DNA of 64,000 bases from Bacillus sp. Marseille-Q3570 (lineage in GTDB: Bacteria; Bacillota; Bacilli; Bacillales; Fictibacillaceae): assembly GCF_946151055.1 (NCBI RefSeq), contig NZ_CAMGYZ010000005.1, forward strand, positions 248,001 to 312,000. The letters run 5' to 3'. Of this stretch, positions 50,487 to 58,710 are shown piece by piece (the first letter of the stretch is position 1; every line of letters begins with the position of its first letter). The notes beneath the pieces were generated by a model. That model was not told the DNA's origin. It worked only from the letters and a program-made list of their open reading frames with translations, and ran no database searches. A program made the position numbers and the translations under genes.

Positions 50487-51089
50487 ATGAAGAAAGTATT
50501 GTTGACGGGTTTTGAGCCTTTTTTGGATCATGGGGTCAATCCCACTGAAATCATCGTGGATAATCTTGACGGTAAGACGATTGGGAGCTACGAGGTCGTG
50601 GGGCGTGTCCTTCCCGTTGAATTTGATCGCTCTGCTGAAGTGCTGTTGGGTCTTGTAAGGGAGCTCGAGCCTGATGCGGTCGTTTGTCTTGGACTGGCGG
50701 CAGGGAGAGACAAGATCACGCCGGAGCGGATCGCGATCAACATCAATGACGGGGTACCTGATAACAGCGGGCGTACACCTGTTGACGAAGCCATCGACGA
50801 AGACGGACCAGCAGCCTATTTTTCAACCTTACCGATTCGGAAAATGGTCAATGCCATGCGGGAAAGCGGGATTCCAGCCTCGATTTCGAATACAGCCGGC
50901 ACCTACTTATGCAACAATGTCATGTACTCGGTGCTGCATGAGTATGAAAAGAGAGGAGAAACCATCCCAGCTGGTTTCATACATGTGCCTGCGTCATTCG
51001 AACTTGTATTGGAAAATGGAAGGCTGCCTGGGTGGCCGCTCGAGACGATCCAGAGGGCTCTGGAAATTGCGATTGGGGAATTAGTATGA
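50487..51089 (+). CDS. pcp: Pyrrolidone-carboxylate peptidase Pcp
   Basis: This C15 cysteine peptidase removes N-terminal pyroglutamate from peptides in the cytoplasm. The catalytic triad is E80 (ITPERIAININD), C142 (GTYLCNNVMY) and H166 (GFIHVPA). The opening KKVLLTGFEPFLDHGVNP is canonical. The length of 200 residues is slightly shorter than the common 205-215. The ATG follows GAGGGAGGAGGTCATATATA. It completes the peptide-breakdown theme of this block (M42, DppA, Pcp). Confidence 0.94.
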   Translation: MKKVLLTGFEPFLDHGVNPTEIIVDNLDGKTIGSYEVVGRVLPVEFDRSAEVLLGLVRELEPDAVVCLGLAAGRDKITPERIAININDGVPDNSGRTPVDEAIDEDGPAAYFSTLPIRKMVNAMRESGIPASISNTAGTYLCNNVMYSVLHEYEKRGETIPAGFIHVPASFELVLENGRLPGWPLETIQRALEIAIGELV

Positions 51090-51184
51090 TTATTTAGAAA
51101 ACTTTTGAACCCTAGGGGCAGTAAAGGAGTACTAAAGATAGTCGTCCGATAACTGGTCTATTTTTACTAAACATTTTCGGAATC

Positions 51185-51214
51185 TTGACTCTAAAGGTTG
51201 TCACGTTGTATACT
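51185..51214 (+). promoter_or_regulatory. Candidate sigma-A promoter of the cold-shock gene
   Basis: TTGACT (51185-51190), an 18-nt spacer and TATACT (51209-51214) each match five of six consensus bases. A short hairpin TGTGGAA/TTCCACA follows at 51220-51234 in the untranslated leader, a usual place for temperature-sensitive structure in csp mRNAs. Confidence 0.7.
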
Positions 51215-51267
51215 CTAGGTGTGGAAATTCCACATGATTTTTTGAATACGAAAGGAATGTGAATTAC

Positions 51268-51465
51268 ATGCAAGGAAAAGTTAAATGGTTCAACGCAGAG
51301 AAGGGCTTCGGATTCATCGAAGTTGAAGGTCAAGACGACGTATTTGTACACTACTCTGCAATCAATTCTGACGGCTTCAAAACACTTGAAGAAGGTCAGG
51401 ACGTTGAGTTTGAAGTAGTTGAAGGTAACCGTGGACCTCAAGCTTCAAACGTAACAAAGCTTTAA
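51268..51465 (+). CDS. Cold-shock protein, CspA family
   Basis: This 65-residue single-strand nucleic-acid-binding protein is an RNA chaperone. RNP1 (KGFGFIEV) and RNP2 (VFVHYSAI) are intact, as is the aromatic W8 ([11 protein letters not shown]). The start at ATG 51268 gives the normal MQGKVKWFN opening with GAAAGGAATGTGAATTAC upstream; the GTG at 51259 is not needed. Which Bacillus paralogue (CspB, C or D) it equals cannot be told. It is transcribed alone. Confidence 0.96.
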   Translation: MQGKVKWFNAEKGFGFIEVEGQDDVFVHYSAINSDGFKTLEEGQDVEFEVVEGNRGPQASNVTKL

Positions 51466-51504
51466 TTCACATTCCTTTTTTAGGGTTTGAATTAAAAGCA
51501 ATTC

Positions 51505-51538
51505 CCCGTTTCTCACTGCGAGGAACGGGTTTTATTTT
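51505..51538 (+). terminator. Rho-independent terminator after csp
   Basis: A 10-bp stem (51505-51514 with 51520-51529, one G-U pair) and a 5-nt loop are followed by TTTTATTTTT. The rest of the gap to hpf (about 51540-51780) shows no gene or clear structure. Confidence 0.9.
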
Positions 51539-51782
51539 TGCTTCCGGTTCAGATCATAGCGTCAACCTCATATAACCAACTTTCTACCTTCTTAATAATT
51601 CCTTCATATTGATTCTAAAGGTCTCTACACTTCTTCGGGAAAGATGTCGAAAATTGTTTTTAACATGTCAGATGCTTGACATGGATAATGCGTTTTTTCC
51701 TTTATATTCCGCTATTTCTCTTATTTTCTCATAAATAGACTGAATTTTAAAAATTTTGTCATAATTTTTATTTTCTTTTCGT

Positions 51783-51809
51783 GTTTATGAAGGAATTGTT
51801 AAGGGGTAT
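51783..51809 (+). promoter_or_regulatory. hpf: Candidate sigma-B promoter of hpf
   Basis: GTTTAT (51783-51788), 15 nt and GGGTAT (51804-51809) match the general-stress consensus GTTTAA-N12-15-GGGTAT with a single mismatch. It lies 38 nt before hpf. B. subtilis yvyD is known to be sigma-B and sigma-H controlled. Confidence 0.78.
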
Positions 51810-51847
51810 AGCGAAATATATATAAACACCGAAAGGAGGAGTCTCTC

Positions 51848-52423
51848 ATGAACTTTAATATTCGTGGAGATAATATTGAGGTAACACCAGCGTTGAGGAA
51901 CTACTCGGAAAAAAAGGTTAGTAAGCTCGAGCGTTATTTTGATGGAACTCCAAACTCAGATGTTTACATCAACCTAAAGGTGTTCAATAACGAGCAGCTA
52001 GTGGAAGTGACGATTCCGATGCCAGGTTTGCTATTACGTGCTGAAGAATCTCACGATGACATGTATGCTGCCATTGATTTAGTAGTTGAAAAATTGGAAA
52101 GACAGATCCGTAAGCATAAAACGAAAGTGAACCGAAAATTCCGTCAAGGCGGTGCGATCAAATTCGCTTTCGCCAATGGAAATGGCAATGCAGCTCTAAC
52201 TACAACCACACTTCTTGAGGAGGAAGAAGACGAGGACGAATTCCCGGTTGTCCGTAACAAGCGTTTCGATCTGAAACCGATGGATACGCAGGAAGCCATC
52301 CTTCAAATGGATATGTTAGGCCACAACTTCTTCGTATTCTCACACGCAGAAAGCGGAGAAACAAACGTCGTCTACAAACGTAAAGATGGAAAATACGGGC
52401 TGATCGCCCCTGATATCGAATAA
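51848..52423 (+). CDS. hpf: Ribosome hibernation promoting factor, long form (YvyD)
   Basis: Hpf dimerises 70S ribosomes into inactive 100S particles in stationary phase. The 191-residue long form has an N-terminal S30AE domain (MNFNIRGDNIEVTPALRNYSEKKVSKLERYF...VEVTIPMPGLLLRAEESHDDMYAAIDLVVEKLERQI) and a C-terminal dimerisation domain (VRNKRFDLKPMDTQEAILQMDMLGHNFFVF...YKRKDGKYGLI), joined by an acidic linker (LEEEEDEDEF). CGAAAGGAGGAGTCTCTC precedes the ATG. It is transcribed from the sigma-B-like promoter and closed by a strong terminator. Confidence 0.97.
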   Translation: MNFNIRGDNIEVTPALRNYSEKKVSKLERYFDGTPNSDVYINLKVFNNEQLVEVTIPMPGLLLRAEESHDDMYAAIDLVVEKLERQIRKHKTKVNRKFRQGGAIKFAFANGNGNAALTTTTLLEEEEDEDEFPVVRNKRFDLKPMDTQEAILQMDMLGHNFFVFSHAESGETNVVYKRKDGKYGLIAPDIE

Positions 52424-52452
52424 CAATTATAAAATCATATTGAAATGTAAGG

Positions 52453-52483
52453 AAAGACGTGGTCCGCGGACCACGTCTTTTTA
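52453..52483 (+). terminator. Rho-independent terminator after hpf
   Basis: A perfect 28-nt palindrome (52453-52480, AAAGACGTGGTCC and its complement) ends in TTTTT. Confidence 0.92.
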
Positions 52484-52498
52484 AGTGCAAATTTTTTT

Positions 52499-52611
52499 CG
52501 GTGCCAGGCACCGTTCAGAAATCCAGTGATACCAGGGGGTTTGAAACGGTGCCAGGTACACAATCAGAAGTCAGGCGTAGTAAGGGTTTCAAAATGGTGC
52601 CTGGTACACAA
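52499..52611. repeat. GGTGCC(A/T)GG(C/T)ACC repeat array upstream of secA
   Basis: Three copies of the palindromic motif CGGTGCCAGGCACCG, or variants ending GGTACAC, lie at 52499, 52546 and 52595. They are spaced by about 33-nt segments that are themselves related (both carry TCAGAA or CAGAAG, TCAG or CCAG, and GGGTTT-AAA). The period is therefore about 48 nt. A larger array of the same type lies immediately after secA (55338-55496). Confidence 0.82.
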
Positions 52612-52677
52612 ACATGAATTCCTTATCATGCGTTCCATCATATGGCTTAAACCCTTCAATGGTCATGCCTTGAATTC

Positions 52678-52706
52678 TTGTCCTTCCTCCTTCAAACTGT
52701 TAAAAT
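52678..52706 (+). promoter_or_regulatory. secA: Candidate sigma-A promoter of secA
   Basis: TTGTCC (52678-52683), a 17-nt spacer and TAAAAT (52701-52706) lie 65 nt before secA, downstream of the repeat array. Confidence 0.5.
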
Positions 52707-52770
52707 AAAGCATGGACTATAGTTAGAAGATTTTTCAAAATATAGATGTGTAAATAGAGGTGCTTACTTC

Positions 52771-55278
52771 ATGATGGGATTGTTAAAAAAGATGTTTTCT
52801 ACTGGAAACGAGCGTCAGATTGGCCGTCTTCAGAAATTTGCTGACGAGGTTGATGTGCTTGGTCCAGAAATGGAAAAGCTATCGCATGAACAGTTGAAAG
52901 CTAAGACAGATGAATTCAAATCCCGCCTGGAAAAAGGCGAGACACTAGATGATATATTGATCGAAGCATTCGCTGTCGTTCGTGAAGCGGCAACACGCGT
53001 ACTTGGTTTGCGCCCATATCCAGTGCAGATCATGGGTGCGGTTTCTCTGCATGAAGGTAATATTTCAGAGATGAAAACCGGTGAAGGTAAAACGCTTGTC
53101 GCGACGATGCCTGTTTATCTGAACGCGCTTACCGGTAAAGGTGTTCACGTCGTCACCGTCAACGAATACCTGGCAGCACGTGACGCTGAGGAAATGGGTC
53201 AGCTTTATAACTATCTCGGACTTTCGGTAGGTCTTAACGTCACTGGCCTTTCGAAGGAAGAGAAGAAGGAAGCTTACAACGCTGACATCACATATGCGAC
53301 GAACAATGAGCTCGGATTCGACTACTTACGTGATAACATGGTTTTATATAGGGAAGAAATGGTTCAGCGTCCGTTGAACTTTGCCATCGTCGATGAGGTT
53401 GACTCGATTTTGATCGACGAAGCGCGTACACCCTTGATCATTTCGGGTAACGCAGCTAAATCGACTGAGCTTTATCGCATCGCGAACCAATTCATCCACC
53501 AGTTGAAGAAGGATGAAGATTACACGTTGGATATCAAGACGAAGAACGTCCAGCTTACTGAAGAAGGGATGTCCAAGGCAGAAAGCTTCTTCCGGGTTGA
53601 GAACTTGTTTGATATCTCCAATGTTTCGATCAACCACCACATCAATCAGGCGTTAAAGGCGCACGTCATCATGCATCGTGATACGGATTATGTCGTGCAG
53701 GATGATGAAGTCGTCATCGTCGATCCTTTTACAGGACGTTTGATGGCGGGACGTCGTTACAGCGATGGTTTGCATCAGGCGATTGAAGCGAAGGAAGGTC
53801 TTCAAATCCAGCGCGAGTCGATGACGCTTGCAACGATCACGTTCCAGAACTACTTCCGTATGTACAACAAGCTTGCCGGTATGACTGGTACTGCGAAGAC
53901 GGAAGAAGAGGAATTCCGCAATATTTACAATATGAACGTTGTTGTGATTCCGACGAACAAGCCGATCGCACGTATCGATAACGCAGATTATATTTATAAA
54001 ACGCAAGAAGGAAAGTTCCGCGCCGTTGTCAATGAAATCGCGGAACGTCATAAAAAAGGCCAGCCTGTCCTGGTAGGTACGGTTGCGGTTGAAACTTCTG
54101 AGTTGATCGCACAATTGCTGAAGAAAAAAGGCGTGCCGCACAACGTGTTGAACGCGAAGAACCACGGACGAGAGGCACAAATCATTGAAGATGCTGGTCA
54201 ACAAGGTGCCGTAACGATTGCTACGAACATGGCCGGTCGTGGTACAGACATCAAGCTTGGCGAAGGTGTCATTGATCTTGGTGGTCTTCATATCATCGGT
54301 ACGGAGCGTCATGAATCACGTCGTATCGATAACCAGTTGCGTGGTCGTTCCGGTCGTCAAGGTGATCCAGGTTCATCTCAATTTTATATCTCGATGGAAG
54401 ATGAATTGATGCGTCGATTCGCTTCTGATAATATGCTTGCGATGATGGATCGTCTTGGTATGGAAGAGGATCAGCCATTAGAAAGTAAAATGGTTACAAA
54501 AGCAGTTGAGACGGCACAAAAACGTGTTGAAGGCCATAACTTCGATGCTCGTAAGCAATTGCTGCAATATGATGATGTGATGAGGCAGCAGCGTGAAATC
54601 ATTTACGCGCAGCGTGCTGAAGTACTTGACTCGGAAAACCTTCGTGAAATCGTTGAACGTATGATCAAATCGACGGTAGATCGTATCGTCGAAGCCCATA
54701 CGCCAGAGGAAGAAGTTCCTGAAGATTGGGACTTGAAGGCGATCATCGACTATGCGAATGGTACGTTCCTGCATGAAGGTGCTGTTACTGAAAAAGACAT
54801 CAAAGGAAAAGAACGCGAAGAGATCATCGACGTGTTCATGGAAAAAGTGAAAGAGGAGTATGATCGCAAGGAATCTCAGCTTGAGCCGGAGCAGATGCGT
54901 GAGTTTGAAAAAGTCATCGTACTTCGCTCTGTAGACCGCAAGTGGATGGATCACATCGATGCGATGGATCAACTCCGTCAGGGAATCCATTTACGTGCAT
55001 ACGGTCAGAACGATCCGTTGCGTGAATACCAGTTCGAAGGCTTCCAAATGTTCGAAACGATGGTGGCCGAAATCGAAGAAGAAGTATCTACGTACATCAT
55101 GAAAGCGCAAGTCGAGCAAAACCTTAAGCGTGAAAAAGTCGCAGAAGGAAAAGCCGTCGACCCGAAAGCGCAAGAACAACAAAAGAAAAAGCCAGTACGC
55201 AAAAGCACGGATGTGGGCCGTAACGCACCATGCCCATGCGGCAGCGGTAAGAAATACAAGCACTGCCACGGTGCCTGA
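52771..55278 (+). CDS. secA: Preprotein translocase ATPase SecA
   Basis: SecA drives protein export through SecYEG. It has 835 residues. Walker A is in [12 protein letters not shown], Walker B in [15 protein letters not shown], and helicase-C motifs are in [16 protein letters not shown] and [18 protein letters not shown]. The C-terminal zinc-binding, SecB-type tail [16 protein letters not shown] is intact, preceded by a Q/K-rich linker. Comparison with B. subtilis (MLGILNKMF) supports the first ATG, 52771 (MMGLLKKMF), with AGAGGT upstream. Long reading frames on the opposite strand are codon-bias shadows. Confidence 0.98.
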   Translation: MMGLLKKMFSTGNERQIGRLQKFADEVDVLGPEMEKLSHEQLKAKTDEFKSRLEKGETLDDILIEAFAVVREAATRVLGLRPYPVQIMGAVSLHEGNISEMKTGEGKTLVATMPVYLNALTGKGVHVVTVNEYLAARDAEEMGQLYNYLGLSVGLNVTGLSKEEKKEAYNADITYATNNELGFDYLRDNMVLYREEMVQRPLNFAIVDEVDSILIDEARTPLIISGNAAKSTELYRIANQFIHQLKKDEDYTLDIKTKNVQLTEEGMSKAESFFRVENLFDISNVSINHHINQALKAHVIMHRDTDYVVQDDEVVIVDPFTGRLMAGRRYSDGLHQAIEAKEGLQIQRESMTLATITFQNYFRMYNKLAGMTGTAKTEEEEFRNIYNMNVVVIPTNKPIARIDNADYIYKTQEGKFRAVVNEIAERHKKGQPVLVGTVAVETSELIAQLLKKKGVPHNVLNAKNHGREAQIIEDAGQQGAVTIATNMAGRGTDIKLGEGVIDLGGLHIIGTERHESRRIDNQLRGRSGRQGDPGSSQFYISMEDELMRRFASDNMLAMMDRLGMEEDQPLESKMVTKAVETAQKRVEGHNFDARKQLLQYDDVMRQQREIIYAQRAEVLDSENLREIVERMIKSTVDRIVEAHTPEEEVPEDWDLKAIIDYANGTFLHEGAVTEKDIKGKEREEIIDVFMEKVKEEYDRKESQLEPEQMREFEKVIVLRSVDRKWMDHIDAMDQLRQGIHLRAYGQNDPLREYQFEGFQMFETMVAEIEEEVSTYIMKAQVEQNLKREKVAEGKAVDPKAQEQQKKKPVRKSTDVGRNAPCPCGSGKKYKHCHGA

Positions 55279-55293
55279 TCATAAACTTAAACC

Positions 55294-55328
55294 AAAAGAA
55301 GGCTTGGCAACAGCCAAGTTTTCTTTTG
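55294..55328 (+). terminator. Rho-independent terminator after secA
   Basis: CTTGGC (55303-55308), a 4-nt loop and GCCAAG (55313-55318), extendable through AAGAA/TTCTT, are followed by TTTTCTTTT. Confidence 0.8.
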
Positions 55329-55337
55329 CGTAAACAT

Positions 55338-55496
55338 GTGTACCTGGCACGACAATTTAGCCCTTGCGCCCCAAGGGATTTGAGATGGTGCCAGGTACAC
55401 TCGGAGAAGCCAGTCACAGCAAGACTTTCAAAATGGTGCCAGGCACCGATCAGGAATGCAGTGGTACCAAGGGTTCTGAATCGGTGCCTGGCACCG
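55338..55496. repeat. GGTGCC(A/T)GG(C/T)ACC repeat array downstream of secA
   Basis: There are four motif copies (at 55338, 55386, 55435 and 55482) with about 33-nt related spacers, again at roughly 48-nt period. The motif alternates between GGTACAC and GGCACCG ends, as in the upstream array. The array fills the whole secA-prfB gap between the secA terminator and the prfB ribosome site. Confidence 0.82.
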
Positions 55497-55538
55497 TCTA
55501 ATAAAGACATTTCATTTATATAAGGGAGATCATGTGTT

Positions 55539-56640
55539 ATGGAATTAGTTGAAATTAAGCAAGAGTTGTCAGCAATGGAGAAACGAATTCAAGACTTTAG
55601 GGGGTCTCTTTGACTTAGATCAGAAAGAGGCTCGTATTGCGGAGCTTGAGGAACAGATGACGGCGGGTGATTTCTGGGACGACCAGAACAATGCTCAGAC
55701 GGTCATCAATGAGGCGAACGGTTTGAAGAGTGTTGTGAATGAGTTCAATGAGCTGAATGAAACTTATGAAAATCTCGAAGTTTCCTATGAACTCGTGAAA
55801 GAGGAAGAGGATGAAGATCTTCGCACAGAATTGGAGCAGGAGCTGAAAGAGCTTTCCAAGCAACTTTCCGACTTCGAATTGACGTTGCTTTTAAGTGAAC
55901 CGCATGATAAAAACAATGCGTTGCTCGAATTGCATCCGGGAGCGGGTGGAACAGAGTCTCAGGACTGGGCGTCCATGCTCCTCAGAATGTACACGCGTTG
56001 GGCAGAGAACAAAGGCTTCAAGGTCGAAACGGTCGACTACCTTCCTGGTGATGAGGCAGGCGTGAAAAGTGTCACGCTCAACATCAAGGGGCACAACGCT
56101 TACGGCTATTTGAAGGCAGAAAAAGGCGTCCATCGTCTCGTCAGGATTTCACCGTTCGATTCATCTGGACGTCGTCACACTTCCTTCGTTTCATGTGAAG
56201 TAATGCCCGAACTGAGTGATGATGTTGAAATCGAACTCAAACCGGATGAAATCAAAGTAGATACGTATCGTGCAAGCGGGGCTGGCGGCCAGCACGTCAA
56301 CACGACTGATTCGGCTGTACGTATGACGCATATTCCAACGAATACGATCGTGTCGTGCCAGACCGAACGTTCACAAATCAAGAATCGTGAACGCGCGATG
56401 AAAATGTTGAAAGCGAAGCTCTATCAAAAGCGGATTGAAGAGCAGCAAGCAGAGCTCAATGAAATCCGTGGCGAGCAAAAAGAAATCGGATGGGGCAGTC
56501 AGATCCGTTCTTACGTTTTCCATCCATATAGCATGGCTAAGGATCACCGCACGAATGTGGAAATCGGAAACATCAATGCGGTCATGGACGGCGAAATCGA
56601 TCCGTTCATCGACGCGTACCTGCGATCAAAAATCAAATGA
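55539..56640 (+). CDS. prfB: Peptide chain release factor 2 (programmed +1 frameshift)
   Basis: RF2 terminates at UGA and UAA. A 24-codon zero-frame ORF ([13 protein letters not shown]...FRGSL) starts at ATG 55539 after AAGGGAGATCATGTGTT and stops at in-frame TGA 55611-55613. Translation must slip +1 at CTT-TGA-C to continue from GAC at 55612. The stimulating internal Shine-Dalgarno AGGGGG lies just upstream (55599-55604). This is the classical RF2 autoregulation. The main frame has the anticodon-like SPF ([11 protein letters not shown]) and the catalytic GGQ ([13 protein letters not shown]). The full protein has 366 residues. Confidence 0.97.
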
Positions 56641-56651
56641 TAAACAAAAAC

Positions 56652-56682
56652 AGGGATGGCTGGAAACGCCGTCCCTTTAACA
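56652..56682 (+). terminator. Rho-independent terminator after prfB
   Basis: AGGGATGGC (56652-56660) pairs with GCCGTCCCT (56668-56676), with one G-U pair, and is followed by a short TTTAA tail. The stem is good, the T-run weak. Confidence 0.7.
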
Positions 56683-57162
56683 TTTGCAGGACACATACCG
56701 CAGCTGTGCAGTATCAATCAAACGTTTGTTTGAACCCCTCAAAACCTTGTCGAATCCCTCTGCATCAACTTTCCTCCTAAATGTATGTTTTTTAAAATTT
56801 CAATGCTGATTTGTGAAATAAGCGACACTCCTGCACCTTCATACGGACAAACAAACCCCTTCATGAATGGTCGTATAGCGCATTCATACGTGGTCGACAC
56901 ATTGATTGACATCCTTATGAGTAAGTCCACGAAGAGCCATGTCTCTGTTTGGTTCGAGGCTCCTAGTCAGTTTTCAAAGTGACCCACCTAACTAAGCAGG
57001 TCGCTTCCGCTTTTAACTTCAGTCCGCGGAAAGGAAGTGAATTTCACAAAAATCCTTCCATTCGTTGCAATAATCGGAAAATTTACTAAAACAAAAGGTA
57101 GTGATATACTTTTTTAGGTTATTAGTCTACTAATTTTTACTTCTATAGATAAAAGTGAGTGA
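56683..57162. other. 480-nt non-coding gap with repeat-like segments
   Basis: No credible gene lies here. An inverted repeat TCAAAC-GTTT-GTTTGA sits at 56718-56733. The middle (about 56780-56900) can be read on the minus strand as a peptide containing PFMKGFVCPYEGAGVSLIS, which resembles translated intergenic repeats I have seen in Bacillus genomes, so it is probably a dispersed element; only one copy is in this window. At 57022-57045 there is an inverted 24-nt fragment of the GC-rich element found at 5980-6003 (21 of 24 matching). Confidence 0.45.
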
Positions 57163-58035
57163 ATGAAAATGATGATGGCAGTTCGTCGGAATCGTATCAA
57201 TCCAAAAATTTTAATAGCATTAGATTTTATTTTCGTCCTAATTGGTTCAGCCTTTGTGGCACTAGCGTTCAACCTGTTTCTAGCCCCGAACAACATCGCG
57301 TCCGGAGGCGTTGTCGGAATCAGTCTGATTTTAAAAAGCTTGTTCGGCTGGATGCCTTCGATCGTCCAGTGGTCGCTGAACATTCCGTTATTCATCGCCG
57401 GGGTTCTCATTCTCGGAAAGAACTTCGGAGTCAAAACCCTTGTGGGAACGTTGTTTTTACCGTTCGTGGTCTATTTGTCAGAAGGTGCAGAACCGGTTAC
57501 CAATGACCCGTTGCTTGGCGCTCTATTCGGAGGGCTTGGTGTAGGTTTGGGACTCGGAATCGTTTTTCGGGGGAAAGCTTCAACAGGCGGAATCGACCTT
57601 GCAGCTCAGATCGTCCATAAATATACCGGCGTTTCTTTAGGTCTTTGTCTGCTGGCCATTGACGGAGCCATTGTAACATCATCCGCACTTGTTTTTTCCA
57701 TTGAACAAGCGCTTTATGCGATGATCGGGATGTTCTTGACGGCAAAAACAATCGATGTCGTGCAGATGGGTCTTGGATATTCGAAAATGGCTTACATCAT
57801 CACGGAACGGGAAGATGATGTCCGGGACGAGATTTTTAGAGAGATCGACCGTGGTGTGACAAGGATTTCTGCGACAGGTGGATTCACAGATTCAGAACGT
57901 CCGATGCTCATGTGTGTCGTTGAACAGTTTGAAGTGACACGATTGAAACAACACGTGAAAAAGGTGGATCCATCGGCCTTCGTGATCATCGTCAATGCGA
58001 ACGAGGTGCTGGGCGAAGGATTCAGCCAATCATAA
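57163..58035 (+). CDS. yvjA: YitT family membrane protein (YvjA)
   Basis: The 290-residue protein has about five or six N-terminal hydrophobic segments (PKILIALDFIFVLIGSAFVALAF onward; NLFLAPNNIASGGVVGIS is the family signature) and a cytoplasmic C-terminal DUF2179 domain (AYIITEREDDVRDEIFREIDRGVTRI...GGFTDSERPMLMCVV). Function is unknown; YitT proteins may be transporters. B. subtilis yvjA has the same place after prfB. The first of several clustered ATGs (57163) is used, with AAAAGTGAGTGA upstream, and the exact start is uncertain by a few codons. A terminator follows. Confidence 0.9.
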   Translation: MKMMMAVRRNRINPKILIALDFIFVLIGSAFVALAFNLFLAPNNIASGGVVGISLILKSLFGWMPSIVQWSLNIPLFIAGVLILGKNFGVKTLVGTLFLPFVVYLSEGAEPVTNDPLLGALFGGLGVGLGLGIVFRGKASTGGIDLAAQIVHKYTGVSLGLCLLAIDGAIVTSSALVFSIEQALYAMIGMFLTAKTIDVVQMGLGYSKMAYIITEREDDVRDEIFREIDRGVTRISATGGFTDSERPMLMCVVEQFEVTRLKQHVKKVDPSAFVIIVNANEVLGEGFSQS

Positions 58036-58041
58036 ACGGGA

Positions 58042-58076
58042 GGGTTTGCTTCATTTAATGAGGCAAACTCTTTTCT
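58042..58076 (+). terminator. Rho-independent terminator after yvjA
   Basis: A long stem, GGGTTTGCTTCAT (58042-58054) with ATGAGGCAAACTC (58058-58070) including G-U pairs, is followed by TTTTCT. Confidence 0.85.
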
Positions 58077-58085
58077 ATTAAAGAT

Positions 58086-58221
58086 TTAACGGACATGAGA
58101 GCCGTTATTTGTGTTCAAAAACGCGAATTAGGATTGTTAGCGGACACCAGAGCCGTTATCTGTGAACAAATCAGCTGAAATTCCCCGTTTCGAACGAAAT
58201 AAGGTCTCCTGTGTCCGTTAG
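58086..58221. repeat. Intergenic ++- repeat element, copy C
   Basis: There are three units of the ACGGACA family: direct at 58086-58110 and 58137-58161, inverted at 58197-58221. The fourth unit seen in copies A and B is missing. It lies directly downstream of the yvjA terminator. Confidence 0.85.
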
Positions 58222-58296
58222 CGGAGGAACACCCCTGAGTCTTACCCTCTACACCCCGTTAAATGGTATAATTACCCTATAAGGAGGGTGATTTTC

Positions 58297-58689
58297 ATGA
58301 GCAAAATCCTCTTATTCGATGGCGAGTGCAATTTGTGCAACGGGATCGTCCAATTCGTGATCAAACGAGATCCGAAAGCACACTTCAAATTCGCTGCATT
58401 GCAAAGTGAAACGGGCCAGAGGCTTTTAAACGAATACAACTTACCGCACACGTTCGATAGCTTCATCTTGATCGAAGACGGAAAAGCGTATCAAAAATCA
58501 AGCGCGGGACTCCGTGTCACGAGGCACCTGAGCGGAGCATGGCGTGTTTTCACCATTTTTAAAATTATTCCGACCCCTGTACGGGATGTCGTCTACAATT
58601 TCACCGCGCGGAACCGGTACAATTGGTTCGGCAAACGGGATTCGTGCATGATGCCAACACCGGATATCAAAAACCGGTTCCTTGATTAG
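58297..58689 (+). CDS. DCC-family thiol-disulfide oxidoreductase-like protein (DUF393)
   Basis: The 130-residue protein starts MSKILLFDGECNLCNGIVQFV. The DxxCxxC signature (DGECNLC) defines the DCC family, thought to be thioredoxin-like. Further family features are FKFAALQSETGQ, DSFILIEDGKAYQKSSAGLR and the C-terminal NRYNWFGKRDSCMMP. Start 58297 follows AAGGAGGGTGATTTTC; the GTG at 58288 overlaps this site. It is first in a run of co-directional genes with yndG/yndH/yndJ-like neighbours. Confidence 0.9.
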   Translation: MSKILLFDGECNLCNGIVQFVIKRDPKAHFKFAALQSETGQRLLNEYNLPHTFDSFILIEDGKAYQKSSAGLRVTRHLSGAWRVFTIFKIIPTPVRDVVYNFTARNRYNWFGKRDSCMMPTPDIKNRFLD

Positions 58690-58710
58690 CAGTCAAAAGG
58701 GTGTGATCTA

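Noticed and set aside
53653-54312. A 219-codon frame opposite secA, and similar antisense frames opposite degU, comFA and oppositely read dpp genes
   Set aside because: They mirror the codon pattern of the real gene on the other strand, lack ribosome sites and overlap strongly conserved genes.
52499-55496. The GGTGCCAGGCACC arrays look at first like short CRISPR arrays
   Set aside because: The spacers are related to each other, the repeat is a short palindrome with variable ends, and no cas genes are near.
57159-57506. An alternative frame over the start of yvjA and another at 59641-60051 over the DUF4166 gene
   Set aside because: They are out-of-frame readings of clearly coding regions without family features.
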